Origin: Nonomuraea sp. SBT364
GTDB lineage: Bacteria; Actinomycetota; Actinomycetes; Streptosporangiales; Streptosporangiaceae
Direction: 5' to 3'
Length of the DNA: 64,000 bases
Assembly: GCF_001083785.1 (NCBI RefSeq)
Contig: NZ_LAVL01000009.1
Coordinates: forward strand, 55,570 to 119,569
The notes under the pieces are model-generated. The model did no database searches. It worked only from the letters and a program-made list of their open reading frames with translations, and was not told the origin of the DNA. The position numbers and the translations under genes are program-made. Shown here in pieces: positions 35,689 to 48,492 of the stretch; the first letter of the stretch is position 1, and each line of letters begins with the position of its first letter.

Positions 35689-36461
35689 CTCCTGTGCGGC
35701 GCGTACGCCCCACCATCCGCGCCCTGCGCAACGACCTGGGTCTGCCCCTCCCATCCGCCCAGGTTTCCTTGGACTCGATCACCCACCCCCTGCTGGATAA
35801 GGCATCTGAGCAGTTCGCCGAGCCCGGCACCACGCATGAGCGCATCCGCGCCATTGACGACGTCGTCCTGTTCAAGGTGAAAGTGCGGCGCTGGCGCGGC
35901 GCCGTCTGGACCAGCGGACCCGACGATGAGGTCCGGAGCTGGTTGGTTGCTGCCGGCAGTCGTGAGGACGGCTCCAGCGATGACTTCTACGCCAGATTGG
36001 AAAGCCGCGGGAAGGCGGCTCGATCGCGCTACAACAGCGAGCACGACCAGCGCCTCACTACCTCCACCTGCAGTCGCCATCTGCTTCCGAATGACGACGA
36101 TCACGATCGCTATCGGCTCGAAGCCGCCACGCGCTTCATTCTGCGGCTCAATACCGAGATCCGTGATCTGGCCCGCGGCTCTCTGCAGGACGGTCACGAG
36201 CACACCGCTGACTACCCGGGCTTCCGGCTCGGCGTCCTGATACGCGGCGACGACGGCAATGAGACCTACGTGGCTATCCGGATAACCGGCTCTGTTCCGG
36301 TCAACCTGACTGCGATGATTCTTGAACGGGTTCCCGGCTGCGATCCGGGTGGCTGGTTTCCTGAGTACGCGTTGCCCGGACGTGACCTGCTCCCTGCCGA
36401 ACAAGCCTGGTCCAATGTCATGGATTCCAAGGCCGCTGCCGAACTCCTTGAGGAGCATTGA
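35685..36461 (+). CDS. Unrecognised 258-residue protein, toxin candidate
   Basis: I do not recognise this family. No signal peptide, no membrane helix; rich in charged residues (VLFKVKVRRWRGAVW, RLESRGKAARSRYNSEHDQR, LPNDDDHDRYRLEA). Two histidine-containing clusters (DGHEHTADYPGF, NDDDHDRY) could be active-site parts but nothing matches a known nuclease pattern. The ATG overlaps the RHH gene stop by 4 nt. Codon use is less GC-extreme than in the neighbours (for example AAT, GAT, CGA, TCT codons), hinting at transfer. A toxin-antitoxin pair is the working guess. Confidence 0.65.
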   Translation: MTPVRRVRPTIRALRNDLGLPLPSAQVSLDSITHPLLDKASEQFAEPGTTHERIRAIDDVVLFKVKVRRWRGAVWTSGPDDEVRSWLVAAGSREDGSSDDFYARLESRGKAARSRYNSEHDQRLTTSTCSRHLLPNDDDHDRYRLEAATRFILRLNTEIRDLARGSLQDGHEHTADYPGFRLGVLIRGDDGNETYVAIRITGSVPVNLTAMILERVPGCDPGGWFPEYALPGRDLLPAEQAWSNVMDSKAAAELLEEH

Positions 36462-36513
36462 GAGTTCCCCAAGTAGCGTCGGTGCCCTCCGAACTCGACG
36501 GAAGGAATCACGC

Positions 36514-36915
36514 ATGGACGTCATGGAGGCCGCTCGGCGGTGGGCGCGGGTGTGGCAGGAGGCGTGGCCGGCCAAGGACGCCGACGCCATCGTGGCGCTG
36601 CAGGCTCCCGACGGCCTGCACTGGGCCTCCCCCTTCCGTCCCGTCCACGAGGGCAGGGACGGGCTGCGGCGCTACCTGGAGGACGTGTTCAAGGACGAGG
36701 TCGAGCCGACGGTGTGCCGCTTCGGCGAGCCGCTGGTGACCGACGGCCACGCGGCGGTGGAGTACTGGGCGCAGAGCCACTACGCCGACGGGCCGCTGGC
36801 GATCGCGGGCATCACGCTGCTGCGCTTCGACGAAGACGGCCTGGTCGCCGAAGCGCGCGACTACTCCTTCGTCGAGCCGGGCATCCACCCCTTCCGCCCC
36901 CACCTTCCCCTTTAG
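36514..36915 (+). CDS. SnoaL/NTF2-like small protein
   Basis: 133 residues with the cone-shaped NTF2-like fold pattern: ARVWQEAWPAKDADAIVALQAPDGLHWASPF, YLEDVF and AVEYWAQSHYADGPLAIAGITLLRFDEDGLVAEARDY. Such proteins are isomerases, cyclases or ligand binders; function here is unknown. ATG at 36514 has GGAAGGAA upstream. Stands alone behind the toxin-like gene. Confidence 0.82.
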   Translation: MDVMEAARRWARVWQEAWPAKDADAIVALQAPDGLHWASPFRPVHEGRDGLRRYLEDVFKDEVEPTVCRFGEPLVTDGHAAVEYWAQSHYADGPLAIAGITLLRFDEDGLVAEARDYSFVEPGIHPFRPHLPL

Positions 36916-36955
36916 GGATCATGCACAAAGGCCGTTCGCGGGCACCATTGATGGC

Positions 36956-37018
36956 ATGGGGACCGTACAGATCAGGGACGTCCCTGATGCGACCGTGTCG
37001 CAGCCCGTGCCCGGCTAA
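36956..37018 (+). pseudogene. 20-codon remnant of a FitA/VapB-type antitoxin gene
   Basis: An ATG-started frame reads MGTVQIRDVPDATVSQPVPG and stops. The first 11 residues match the usual N-terminus of FitA/VapB antitoxins (M-x-x-I/V-Q-I/V-R-D-V-P-D), after which the sequence is lost. No toxin gene follows; the frame runs into the convergent DUF2218 gene end. The IRDVPD codons form an 18-bp perfect palindrome (36971-36988). Confidence 0.35.
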
Positions 37019-37289
37019 GCGGACCAGACGACCGTCAGGTTGTCCCGGGTGCCGAAGCGTTCCAGGTGGTCGGTGACCACGTACCGTACGCGGTCCAGGC
37101 TCTCCTCGTCCGGGGCCTCGATGGCCAGGTGGAGGGCGTCCGGCCGGGCCAGCAGGGCGCAGGTGCCCCAGTCGAACGTGGCCGTGCCCTTCTCGTCCGT
37201 CCATTCCGCCGGCACCTTGCGGGCGAAGTGCTTGCAGAGCTGGACGAGGTAGCGGGAGGCGCGGTCGGTTTCCACCCGGGACGTGCTGG

Positions 37290-37296
<7 letters not shown>
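37015..37296 (-). CDS. DUF2218-family protein at the end of the siderophore operon
   Basis: 93 residues. SRVETDRASRYLVQLCKHFARKVPAEW, a GTATFDWGTCALLA segment and HLERFGTRDNLTVVW are family hallmarks. Homologues accompany siderophore and iron-uptake genes in actinobacteria and proteobacteria, and have no proven function. Its ATG lies 7 nt inside the NRPS gene, so it is the last cistron of the iron-regulated operon. Confidence 0.9.
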
Positions 37297-41316
<4,020 letters not shown>

Positions 41317-41324
<8 letters not shown>

Positions 41325-41508
41325 GGATCAGCTCTCCCCAGGCCCGCAGCGTGGGCCGCTCGGCCAGGTCGGCGAAGTCCGCGCCGAGCCGGTCGGCGAC
41401 GGCCATCAGCCGGATCGAGTCCATCCCCAGCTCCAGCAGGTCGTCGTCGGGACCGGGCGGCTCGCCGAGCAGTTCCCCCAGGTACGAACGCAACTCCTCG
41501 TCGCTCAC
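41317..41508 (-). CDS. Stand-alone aryl carrier protein
   Basis: 63 residues, one phosphopantetheine-binding domain with the attachment serine in LLELGMDSIRLMAV, a variant typical of aryl carriers (EntB has GLDSVRM). In enterobactin and myxochelin systems this domain is fused to the isochorismatase; here it is separate. GTG 41508 overlaps the isochorismatase stop (GTGA) and its own stop lies 8 nt inside the NRPS start. Carries the dihydroxybenzoyl thioester to the C domain. Confidence 0.9.
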
Positions 41509-42119
41509 GAGCCCCCCACGATCTGCCCGGTGCTGACGACCCGCGCGCACCGCGAGGCGGCGTAGTCCAGCGCCGACTCGTGATGGCCGAGCGAGAAGTC
41601 CGCCACGGCGTCGGCCACCACGAACGGCTGGATGTCGCGCATGAACGCGTCCAGCGCGGTGGTCAGCACCCCGATGTGCGCGTAGACCCCGACCAGGATG
41701 AGCTGGTCGCGCCCGTCCAGCCGCTCGGCGAGGTCGGTCCGGACGAAGGCGCTGTAGCGCCACTTGGTCAGCACGGCGCCCGGGTCCTCCGGCTTCAGCT
41801 CGTCCACGATCGCCGCCGCGAACGGCTCGGCGCCGAGCCCCGGCCCCCAGAAGTCGGTCAGCAGCCCGCGCTGCTGGGGCCGCTGCGCCCCCGGCTGGGC
41901 CGAGTACAGCACCGGCATCCCGGCGTCGGCGCAGTGCTCGCGCAGCCGCTGGATGTTGCCGATCACCTCAGGGATGGGCGCGGCCCGGAACGGGGCGAGG
42001 AAGTGGTTCTGCATGTCATGGACGAGCAGCGCGGCACGGCCGGGGTCGAGCTGCCAGCCGACCCGGCCCTCGGGCGGTCGCGTCGGCAGCGGGTACGGCT
42101 CGATGACGGGCAGTCCCAT
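41505..42119 (-). CDS. dhbB: Isochorismatase (no carrier domain)
   Basis: 204 residues. Converts isochorismate to 2,3-dihydro-2,3-dihydroxybenzoate. ALLVHDMQNHF carries the catalytic Asp, VLTKWRYSAFVRTDL the lysine, and LILVGVYAHIGVLTTALDAFMRDIQPFVVADAVADFS matches EntB/DhbB. Full-length isochorismatase domain but ends there, unlike EntB (about 285). ATG 42119 with AAGGAG upstream. Confidence 0.94.
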   Translation of the reverse strand: MGLPVIEPYPLPTRPPEGRVGWQLDPGRAALLVHDMQNHFLAPFRAAPIPEVIGNIQRLREHCADAGMPVLYSAQPGAQRPQQRGLLTDFWGPGLGAEPFAAAIVDELKPEDPGAVLTKWRYSAFVRTDLAERLDGRDQLILVGVYAHIGVLTTALDAFMRDIQPFVVADAVADFSLGHHESALDYAASRCARVVSTGQIVGGS

Positions 42120-42120
42120 G

Positions 42121-43632
42121 TCAGGATTCTCCTTCCGCACGCGCGCGCAGCGCGGCTCGCAGGTCCTTCTTGCTGGTCTTGCCGACCCCGGTGACGGGGA
42201 ACTCGCCGGCGAACTCGATCCGGTCGGGGATCTTGTACGCGGCCAGCCCGCGTTCCCGCAGGAACGCCCTGACCTCGGCCACGGTGACGGGCCCGCGATG
42301 GAGCACGAAGGCGTGGCTGCGCTCCCCCAGGTACGGGTCCGCCACGGCGACCACGGCCGCGTCCCGGACCCGCGGGTGTGCCAGCAGGTGGCTCTCGACC
42401 TCCTCGGGCGACACCTTCTCGCCGCCCCGGTTGATGACCTCCTTGGCCCTCCCCTCGACGACGAGGTGGCCGGTGGGCGTGAGGCGGACCAGGTCGCCGG
42501 TCCGGTAGAACCCGTCGGGGGTGAACGCGCCGGGGTCGGAGTCGCGGTAGTAGCGGCGGATCGTGTACGGGCCGCGCGTGAGCAGGTGGCCGACCTCGCC
42601 GGGGGCGACGGGCCTGTCGTCGGCGCCGACCACGAGGATCTCGTCGTCGGGCGAGATGGGCCGGCCCTGGGTGGTCTCCACGATGAAGTCCGGGTCGTCG
42701 GAGCGCGTGTAGTTGACCAGCCCCTCGGCCATCCCGAACACCTGCTGGAGCCGGCAGCCGAGCTCGGGCCGCACCCGGCGGGCGGTCTCGGCGGCCAGCT
42801 TCGCGCCGCCCACCTGCAGCACCTCCAGGCTGGACAGGTCGCGGCCGGTGCGCCCGGCGGCGTCCAGCCACAGCAGCGCCAGCGGCGGCACCACAGCGGT
42901 GATCGTCACCCGTTCCCGTTCGATCAGCGAGAACGCGACCTCCGCCGACGGCCTCGGCGCCAGCACCACCCGCCCGCCCGCGTGCAGCACGCCGAGGACG
43001 CCCGGCGAGGACATCGGGAAGTTGTGCGCCACGGGCAGCGCGCACAGGTACACCGTGGACGGGGACAGCTCGCAGATCTCCGCGCTGGCCCGCACGCTGT
43101 AGAGGTAGTCGTCGTGGGTGCGCGGGATCAGCTTCGGCAGCCCGGTGCTGCCGCCGGACAGTTGCAGGAACGCCACGTCGTCGGGGCGCGGCCCGTCCAG
43201 GTCGATCGGGTCCTCGTACGGCAGCGCGTCGGCGTGCAGGACGCGGGGCGCGGGGGCGGCGACCTCCAGCGCCCGGGTCGTCAGGTAGGCGGCGGCCTCG
43301 CTGTGCGTGACCAGGTGGGTGATCTCGTTGAGCCGGTGGGCGGGCAGCGCGAAGACGGGCAGCGCGCCGAGCCGGAACAGCGCGAAGATCACCTCGAAGA
43401 ACACCGGCTCGTTCGGGAGCTGCACCACCACGCGGTCGCCGCGCCGCAGCCCCAGCCCGTGCAACCCGGCGGCGAGCCGGTCCGCGCGGGCGTCCAGCGC
43501 GGCGTAGGTCAGCCTGTCGACCGCCTCCCGGTCACCGTGCTCCTTGGCCAGCTCGCGCAGCCAGTCCCCGAAGGTCTGGCCGGTCCAGTAGCCGGCGGCC
43601 CGGTAGCGGGCGGCGTAGTCATCGGGCCACAT
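42121..43632 (-). CDS. dhbE: 2,3-dihydroxybenzoate-AMP ligase
   Basis: 503 residues. Activates 2,3-dihydroxybenzoate with ATP and loads it on the aryl carrier. AMP-binding signature [31 protein letters not shown] (the Asn that binds the aryl hydroxyl), [21 protein letters not shown] and a C-terminal GKTSKKDLR with the catalytic lysine. Start ATG 43632 overlaps dhbC by 14 nt. N-terminus slightly shorter than EntE but the [20 protein letters not shown] region is present. Confidence 0.95.
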   Translation of the reverse strand: MWPDDYAARYRAAGYWTGQTFGDWLRELAKEHGDREAVDRLTYAALDARADRLAAGLHGLGLRRGDRVVVQLPNEPVFFEVIFALFRLGALPVFALPAHRLNEITHLVTHSEAAAYLTTRALEVAAPAPRVLHADALPYEDPIDLDGPRPDDVAFLQLSGGSTGLPKLIPRTHDDYLYSVRASAEICELSPSTVYLCALPVAHNFPMSSPGVLGVLHAGGRVVLAPRPSAEVAFSLIERERVTITAVVPPLALLWLDAAGRTGRDLSSLEVLQVGGAKLAAETARRVRPELGCRLQQVFGMAEGLVNYTRSDDPDFIVETTQGRPISPDDEILVVGADDRPVAPGEVGHLLTRGPYTIRRYYRDSDPGAFTPDGFYRTGDLVRLTPTGHLVVEGRAKEVINRGGEKVSPEEVESHLLAHPRVRDAAVVAVADPYLGERSHAFVLHRGPVTVAEVRAFLRERGLAAYKIPDRIEFAGEFPVTGVGKTSKKDLRAALRARAEGES

Positions 43633-44719
43633 GCAGCGCTCCCAGCGTCGTGCGGAACTTGGCGGAGGTCTCGGCGAGTTCGGCGTCGGGGTCGGAGTCG
43701 GCCACGATGCCCGCCCCGGCGTACAGGGTCAGCGCGGTGCCGTCGGCGACCGCGCAGCGGATGGCCACCACCCATTCGCCGTCGCCGGTGGCGTCCTGCC
43801 AGCCGACCAGGCCGGTGTAGAAGCCCCGGTCGAACGGCTCCAGCTCGGCGATGAGCTGCCTGGCGGCGTCCGTGGGGGTGCCGCAGACGGCGGGGGTGGG
43901 GTGCAGGGCGGCGGCCAGCTCCAGCGAGGTGGTCGCGGGGTCGGCCAGCTCGCCGGCGATGCGGGTGGACAGATGCCACATCGAGGCGGTCGGCACCAGC
44001 GACGGCTGTTCGGGCACCGACAGCGTGCTGCAGTACGGCCGGAGCGCGGCGGCGACGGCGTCCACCACCAGGGCGTGCTCGCGCCGGTCCTTGGCCGAGG
44101 TCATCAGGTGGCCGGGGTCCGCGCCGCGCGGCGCCGAACCGGCCAGCGGGTTGGCCACCACGGTCCGGCCCGAGCGGGAGACGAGCAGTTCGGGGCTGGC
44201 GCCCAGCAGGGTGCGCCCGCCGGGCAGCGCGGCGGCGAACGTGTAACCGGTGGGGTCGCGCTCGGCCAGCGCCTCGACCAGCGGCGCCAGGTCGCCCTCG
44301 AACGGGATGGTGAGCGACCGGGCCAGCACGACCTTGTCCAGGTCACCGGCCCGCAGCCGTTTCACGGCCAGCCGTACCGCCTCGGCGTAGACCGGGGGCG
44401 GCGGGATCTGCTCGGTGCCGGCCGGGTCGGCGGGGAGCGGCGGCCCCGGGGCGCCGGCCCGCAGCGGCGGCCCGTGCCGTACCCACTGGGGGACGAACAG
44501 GCCGGCGTCGGCGTCCGGCGCGAACGGGATCGCCCCCACCACGACCGGCGCGGTGTGGCCCGCCGCCAGCGCCACCCCGAGCGCGCCGCTCGCCCGTGCG
44601 GGCAGGTCGGCGAGCGCGTTCTTGCGGGCCGATGGGGGCACCGCGAAGTACGACCCGCCGGCCAGCACCGTGCCGCGCGGGGAGGCGAGGAAGAACTCGT
44701 CCATGGGTTTGTCCTTCAC
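43619..44719 (-). CDS. dhbC: Isochorismate synthase
   Basis: 366 residues, chorismate-utilising fold. [81 protein letters not shown] and [10 protein letters not shown] are all family motifs. Makes isochorismate from chorismate, committing it to the siderophore. GTG 44719 overlaps the dhbA stop by 4 nt; ATG 44704, with GAAGGA ahead, is an equally possible start five codons later. Confidence 0.94.
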   Translation of the reverse strand: MKDKPMDEFFLASPRGTVLAGGSYFAVPPSARKNALADLPARASGALGVALAAGHTAPVVVGAIPFAPDADAGLFVPQWVRHGPPLRAGAPGPPLPADPAGTEQIPPPPVYAEAVRLAVKRLRAGDLDKVVLARSLTIPFEGDLAPLVEALAERDPTGYTFAAALPGGRTLLGASPELLVSRSGRTVVANPLAGSAPRGADPGHLMTSAKDRREHALVVDAVAAALRPYCSTLSVPEQPSLVPTASMWHLSTRIAGELADPATTSLELAAALHPTPAVCGTPTDAARQLIAELEPFDRGFYTGLVGWQDATGDGEWVVAIRCAVADGTALTLYAGAGIVADSDPDAELAETSAKFRTTLGALHVAR

Positions 44720-45468
44720 AGTGAGGCCCCGCCGTCCACGTACAGGTCGTGCAGCGTGATGTGGCGGGCCCGGTCGGAGGCGAGGAAGACGACCGCGTCG
44801 GCCACGTCGGCCGGGTCGGCGATGCGGCCGAGCGGGATGCCCAGCCGGTACATCTCGGGCGCGCCCTTGATCGGGTCGGCGGTCATGGCGCGCTGCATGG
44901 CGGTGTCGGTGGAGCCGGGCGCGACCACGTTGCAGCGGATCCCGTGCGGGGCCAGCTCCAGCCCCAGGCATTTGGTGAACATGGTCGCGGCGGCCTTGGA
45001 GGCGGCGTAGCCGGCCATGTGCGCGCGGGGCACGCCGGCCGCGTTGGAGCCGACGGTGATGATGACGCCGTCGCCCCGGGCGACCATCCGGCGGGCGACG
45101 GCGCGGCTGGTGTGGAAGACGCCGTCGGCGTTGACCGCGAACAGCCGCTGCCAGTCGGCGTCGCCGAACTCCAGCACCGGGCCGAGCGCGAGCACGCCGG
45201 CGACGTTGACGAGGATGCCCGGCGGCCCGAACTCGGCCTCCGCCTCGGCGACCGCCCGTTCGACGGCGGCGGCGTCGCTGACGTCGGCGGGCCGCGCGGT
45301 GGCCAGGTGTCCGGCGTCGCGCAGCCGGGCGGCGACCCGTCCGGCCGGCCCGGCGTCCACGTCGACGACGGTGACGGCGGCGCCGAGCCCGGCCAGCTGG
45401 GACGCGACGGCTTCGCCGATGCCCCGGCCCGCGCCGGTCACGAGAGCATGACTCCCCCGAAACTCCAT
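44716..45468 (-). CDS. dhbA: 2,3-dihydro-2,3-dihydroxybenzoate dehydrogenase
   Basis: 250 residues, classical short-chain dehydrogenase: NAD site [16 protein letters not shown], catalytic Ser and Y-x3-K in [22 protein letters not shown]. Makes 2,3-dihydroxybenzoate, the last step of the aryl pathway. First gene of the operon dhbA-dhbC-dhbE-dhbB-ArCP-NRPS-DUF2218. ATG 45468 preceded by AAGGAG; an iron box overlaps the region just upstream. Confidence 0.93.
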   Translation of the reverse strand: MEFRGSHALVTGAGRGIGEAVASQLAGLGAAVTVVDVDAGPAGRVAARLRDAGHLATARPADVSDAAAVERAVAEAEAEFGPPGILVNVAGVLALGPVLEFGDADWQRLFAVNADGVFHTSRAVARRMVARGDGVIITVGSNAAGVPRAHMAGYAASKAAATMFTKCLGLELAPHGIRCNVVAPGSTDTAMQRAMTADPIKGAPEMYRLGIPLGRIADPADVADAVVFLASDRARHITLHDLYVDGGASL

Positions 45469-45476
45469 CTCACTCC

Positions 45477-45495
45477 TTAGGTAAGGCTTGCCTAA
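45477..45495. promoter_or_regulatory. Iron box 1 (DmdR/IdeR type)
   Basis: TTAGGTAAGGCTTGCCTAA, a nearly perfect 19-bp dyad matching the actinobacterial iron-box consensus. It is 9 nt upstream of dhbA, in the shared spacer with the FecCD permeases, so Fe(II)-loaded DmdR/IdeR should repress the biosynthetic operon. Confidence 0.9.
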
Positions 45496-45524
45496 TCTAG
45501 AGCGAGACGGCTCGGCGTTCAAGA

Positions 45525-45543
45525 TAAGGTAAGCCTTGCCTAA
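45525..45543. promoter_or_regulatory. Iron box 2 (DmdR/IdeR type)
   Basis: TAAGGTAAGCCTTGCCTAA, 19 bp, 14 nt upstream of the first permease start. Together with box 1 it gives each divergent operon its own site. Confidence 0.9.
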
Positions 45544-45556
45544 AGAGAGGGATTTC

Positions 45557-46528
45557 ATGCGCTTGACGGGACTTGTGGTCTTGAGTGCAGTTTTCCTGTG
45601 TATGAGCGTTCTGAGTCTCGCGATCGGCGCACAGGAGATCCCTCTGGGCGAGGTATGGCAGCAGTTCTGGCACCCCGACGGGGGCGAGACGGCCGCCGTG
45701 ATCCACGAGCTGCGGGTGCCGCGCACGCTGCTCGGCATCTGCGTCGGCACGGCGCTGGGCCTGGCCGGGGCACTCATGCAGGCGCTGACCCGCAACCCGC
45801 TGGCCGACCCCGGGCTGCTCGGCGTCAACTCCGGGGCCTCGCTGGCCGTGGTCTGCTCGATCCTCTTCTTCGGCGCGTCGGACATGTCGACCTGGGTGTG
45901 GTTCTCGATGGCCGGGGCGCTGATCGCGGCGGTCGTCGTGTACGCGCTGGGCGCGCACCATCCCACCCGGCTGGTGCTGGCCGGGGCCGCCGTCAGCGCG
46001 TCGCTGATCGCCGCCATCAACGGCGTGCTCTCGCTGGACGCCGGGGTGTTCGATCAGTGGCGGTTCTGGGACGTGGGGGCGCTCGCCGGGCGTTCGCTCG
46101 CCGTGGTCGAGCAGGTCGCGCCGTTCGTCCTGGCCGGGACGCTGCTGGCGCTGGGACTCGGGCGCGGGCTGAACGCGCTCGCGCTCGGCGAGCAGACCGG
46201 CCAGGCGCTGGGCGTACGGCTGGGCCGCATCCGGCTGCTGACCGGGATCGCGATCACGCTGCTGTGCGGCGCGGCCACGGCGGCGGCGGGCCCGATCGGG
46301 TTCATCGGGCTGATGGCGCCGCACGCGGTGCGCGCCTTCACCGGGCCGGACCACCGGTGGGTGCTCGGCTATTCGGCGGTGCTCGCGCCCGCGCTGCTGC
46401 TGGCCGCCGACGTGCTCGGGCGCGTGGTCGTCCGGCCGGCCGAGCTGGAGAGCGGCATCGTGACGGCGTTCGTCGGAGCGCCGATCTTCATCTATCTCCT
46501 GCGCAGGCGGAAGGCGATCCCGGCGTGA
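45557..46528 (+). CDS. FecCD-family siderophore ABC permease 1
   Basis: 323 residues, about ten membrane helices. Family marks: [44 protein letters not shown] and [24 protein letters not shown]. Forms the inner-membrane channel for a ferric catecholate complex with the next gene. ATG 45557 has GAGAGGGA upstream, shorter than a frame opening at 45536. Under iron box 2. Confidence 0.94.
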   Translation: MRLTGLVVLSAVFLCMSVLSLAIGAQEIPLGEVWQQFWHPDGGETAAVIHELRVPRTLLGICVGTALGLAGALMQALTRNPLADPGLLGVNSGASLAVVCSILFFGASDMSTWVWFSMAGALIAAVVVYALGAHHPTRLVLAGAAVSASLIAAINGVLSLDAGVFDQWRFWDVGALAGRSLAVVEQVAPFVLAGTLLALGLGRGLNALALGEQTGQALGVRLGRIRLLTGIAITLLCGAATAAAGPIGFIGLMAPHAVRAFTGPDHRWVLGYSAVLAPALLLAADVLGRVVVRPAELESGIVTAFVGAPIFIYLLRRRKAIPA

Positions 46529-47541
46529 AGACGGTACGGCTGTCCGGGATCGCGGTGCGGGTGCACCCGCGCGCGTCCGTGGTGGTGCTCTGCCTGGCGG
46601 CCGCCGGTCTCGCGGTCGGCCTGTTCGGGCTGAGCACCGGCTCGGCCGTCGGCGTCGGCGAGGCGCTGCGCACGCTGTTCGGCCAGGGCGACGCCACCAG
46701 CGAGATGGTCGTCTACTCGCTGCGGGCGCCCCGGGTGCTGCTCGCGCTGCTGGTGGGGGCCGCCCTCGGGGTGGGCGGCGCGGTGGTGCAGAGTTTGTCG
46801 CGCAACCCCCTCGGCAGCCCCGACATCATCGGCGTGAACGCCGGCGCCGCCGCCGGGGCCGTGCTCATGCTCCTCGTGCTCGGCACGGCCAGCACGCAGG
46901 CGATCTCGCTGGGAGCGCTGGCGTGCGGGCTGGGAGCCGGGCTGCTGGTGTACGTGCTGTCGTTCCAGCGCGGGGTCAAGGGGACTCGGCTGGTGCTCGT
47001 CGGCATCGGCGTCACCGCGATGCTGCAGTCGCTCATCGCCTACCTGCTGACCAGGGCCGACCTGTACGAGTCGCAGGGGGCCAAGGTGTGGCTGATCGGC
47101 AGCCTGGCCGGGACCGGCTGGGAGAAGGTCTGGCCGGTCGCGGCGGCCCTGGCGATCGGGCTGCCGGTCGCCCTGGCGCTCAGCCGGGCGCTGGCGCTCA
47201 TGGAGATGGGCGACTCGGCCGCCGGGGCGCTCGGGGTCCGGGTGGAGCGGCTGCGGCTGGTGCTGCTGCTGGTCGCGGTGGGGCTGTCCGGGGTGGCGGT
47301 GTCGAGCGCCGGGCCCATCGGCTTCGTCGCGCTGGCCGCGCCGCAGCTCGCCCGGCGCGTCACGCGGGCGCCCGGGCCGGGGGTCGGCTCGTCCGCCGCG
47401 ATGGGCGCCCTGCTCCTGGCCGCCGCGGACCTGCTCGTCCAGCGGCTGCCGACCCCCGGTCAGCTCCCGGTCGGCGTCCTGACGGGCGGCCTCGGCGGGA
47501 TCTACCTGGCCTGGCTCCTCTACCGCGAATGGCGGTCGTAG
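46525..47541 (+). CDS. FecCD-family siderophore ABC permease 2
   Basis: 338 residues, same fold: LRAPRVLLALLVGAALGVGGAVVQSLSRNPLGSPDIIGVNAGAA and AGPIGFVALAAPQLARRVTRAPG. GTG 46525 overlaps the previous stop by 4 nt (GTGA). No ATPase gene follows; the next gene is convergent and starts its tail 4 nt away. Confidence 0.94.
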   Translation: MKTVRLSGIAVRVHPRASVVVLCLAAAGLAVGLFGLSTGSAVGVGEALRTLFGQGDATSEMVVYSLRAPRVLLALLVGAALGVGGAVVQSLSRNPLGSPDIIGVNAGAAAGAVLMLLVLGTASTQAISLGALACGLGAGLLVYVLSFQRGVKGTRLVLVGIGVTAMLQSLIAYLLTRADLYESQGAKVWLIGSLAGTGWEKVWPVAAALAIGLPVALALSRALALMEMGDSAAGALGVRVERLRLVLLLVAVGLSGVAVSSAGPIGFVALAAPQLARRVTRAPGPGVGSSAAMGALLLAAADLLVQRLPTPGQLPVGVLTGGLGGIYLAWLLYREWRS

Positions 47542-47544
47542 CGG

Positions 47545-48492
47545 TCAGCCGAGCAGGGCGATCAGGCCGCCGGCCAGCTCGGCGCGCCAGCAGTAGCGGT
47601 CGTGGCCGCCCTCGAACCAGGTGTGCGTGCCCGCGTCGCCGAGGGCCTGCCGCATCCGCTCGGCAGGGCCGTGCAGCGCCCACTCCAGCGTCCCGGTCTG
47701 CAGGTGCACCCGGGGCGGCGTCCCGAGCCGGCCGGTCAGCCATTCGGGCTCCGGGCCGTTGGGCCACCAGAACGACCCGGACTGCGACAGCGCCGCCGCG
47801 AACCGGTCAGGGTGCCGGTGCGCGGCGTAGACGGCCGCCAGCCCGCCGAAGCTCTGCCCGGCGATCACGGTACGGCCGTCGTACGGCAGGGCGTCGGTGA
47901 AGGCCGGGTCGCAGGTCAGGCGGGCGGCCCGGTCCGGCCCCGATTCGACGAGCCAGGCGGTGACCGGCGGGATCGCGCCCGCCCCGATCAGGTTGTCGAG
48001 GATGACGGGCAGGTCGTCCACCCAGTGCTCGCCGTCCAGCATGACGAGGCCGGCGGCGGCGGGACGTACCGGATCGTAGCGCCAGCCGAGCGGCAGGCGG
48101 GACAGGCGGTGGCGCGGCTCGCCCGGGCTGAGCCAGGGGGACGGCGGGAGGGTCTCGGCGATCGAGAAGCCCCGCCAGCGGTGCGGGTTGAGCGGGTCTG
48201 GGACGTCCTGCCCGTCGACGGTCAGCAGGTAGGACGAGCGCCAGCCGGGCCGTACCAGGTAGGTGCGGTGCCACAGGTCGCCGTCGCGTTCCATGAGGGC
48301 GGCGTCGGTCTGGTGGGTGAGCTTGTTGGCCCGGACCCGCACCTCCTCGGCCGGGCCCCGCCACAGGAACGTGACGGCGCGGTGGCCGGGGACCGGTTCG
48401 GTGATCACCGGCGAGGTCGTGCCGTCCACCGGCGGGGTGGGCACGACCTGCGGCGGCGCGGGCCTGGGAACCCGGGGAGGCAGATCGCGCAT
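47545..48492 (-). CDS. fes: Enterochelin-esterase-like alpha/beta hydrolase
   Basis: 315 residues. N-terminal Ig-like domain typical of Fes (VTFLWRGPAEEVRVRANKL, GDLWHRTYLVRPGWRSSYLLTVDG) and an esterase domain with nucleophile elbow GQSFGG, late Asp/Glu region and catalytic His in FEGGHDRYCWR. Releases iron by cutting tri-catecholate ester scaffolds. The local NRPS product should be amide-linked, so it may serve imported enterobactin-like siderophores. ATG 48492 shares one base with the binding-protein stop. Confidence 0.88.
   Translation of the reverse strand: MRDLPPRVPRPAPPQVVPTPPVDGTTSPVITEPVPGHRAVTFLWRGPAEEVRVRANKLTHQTDAALMERDGDLWHRTYLVRPGWRSSYLLTVDGQDVPDPLNPHRWRGFSIAETLPPSPWLSPGEPRHRLSRLPLGWRYDPVRPAAAGLVMLDGEHWVDDLPVILDNLIGAGAIPPVTAWLVESGPDRAARLTCDPAFTDALPYDGRTVIAGQSFGGLAAVYAAHRHPDRFAAALSQSGSFWWPNGPEPEWLTGRLGTPPRVHLQTGTLEWALHGPAERMRQALGDAGTHTWFEGGHDRYCWRAELAGGLIALLG

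Noticed and set aside
36971..36988. 18-bp perfect palindrome considered as an operator.
   Set aside because: It is explained by the codons for IRDVPD in the antitoxin remnant, which tend to be near-palindromic in GC-rich DNA; not listed as a separate site.
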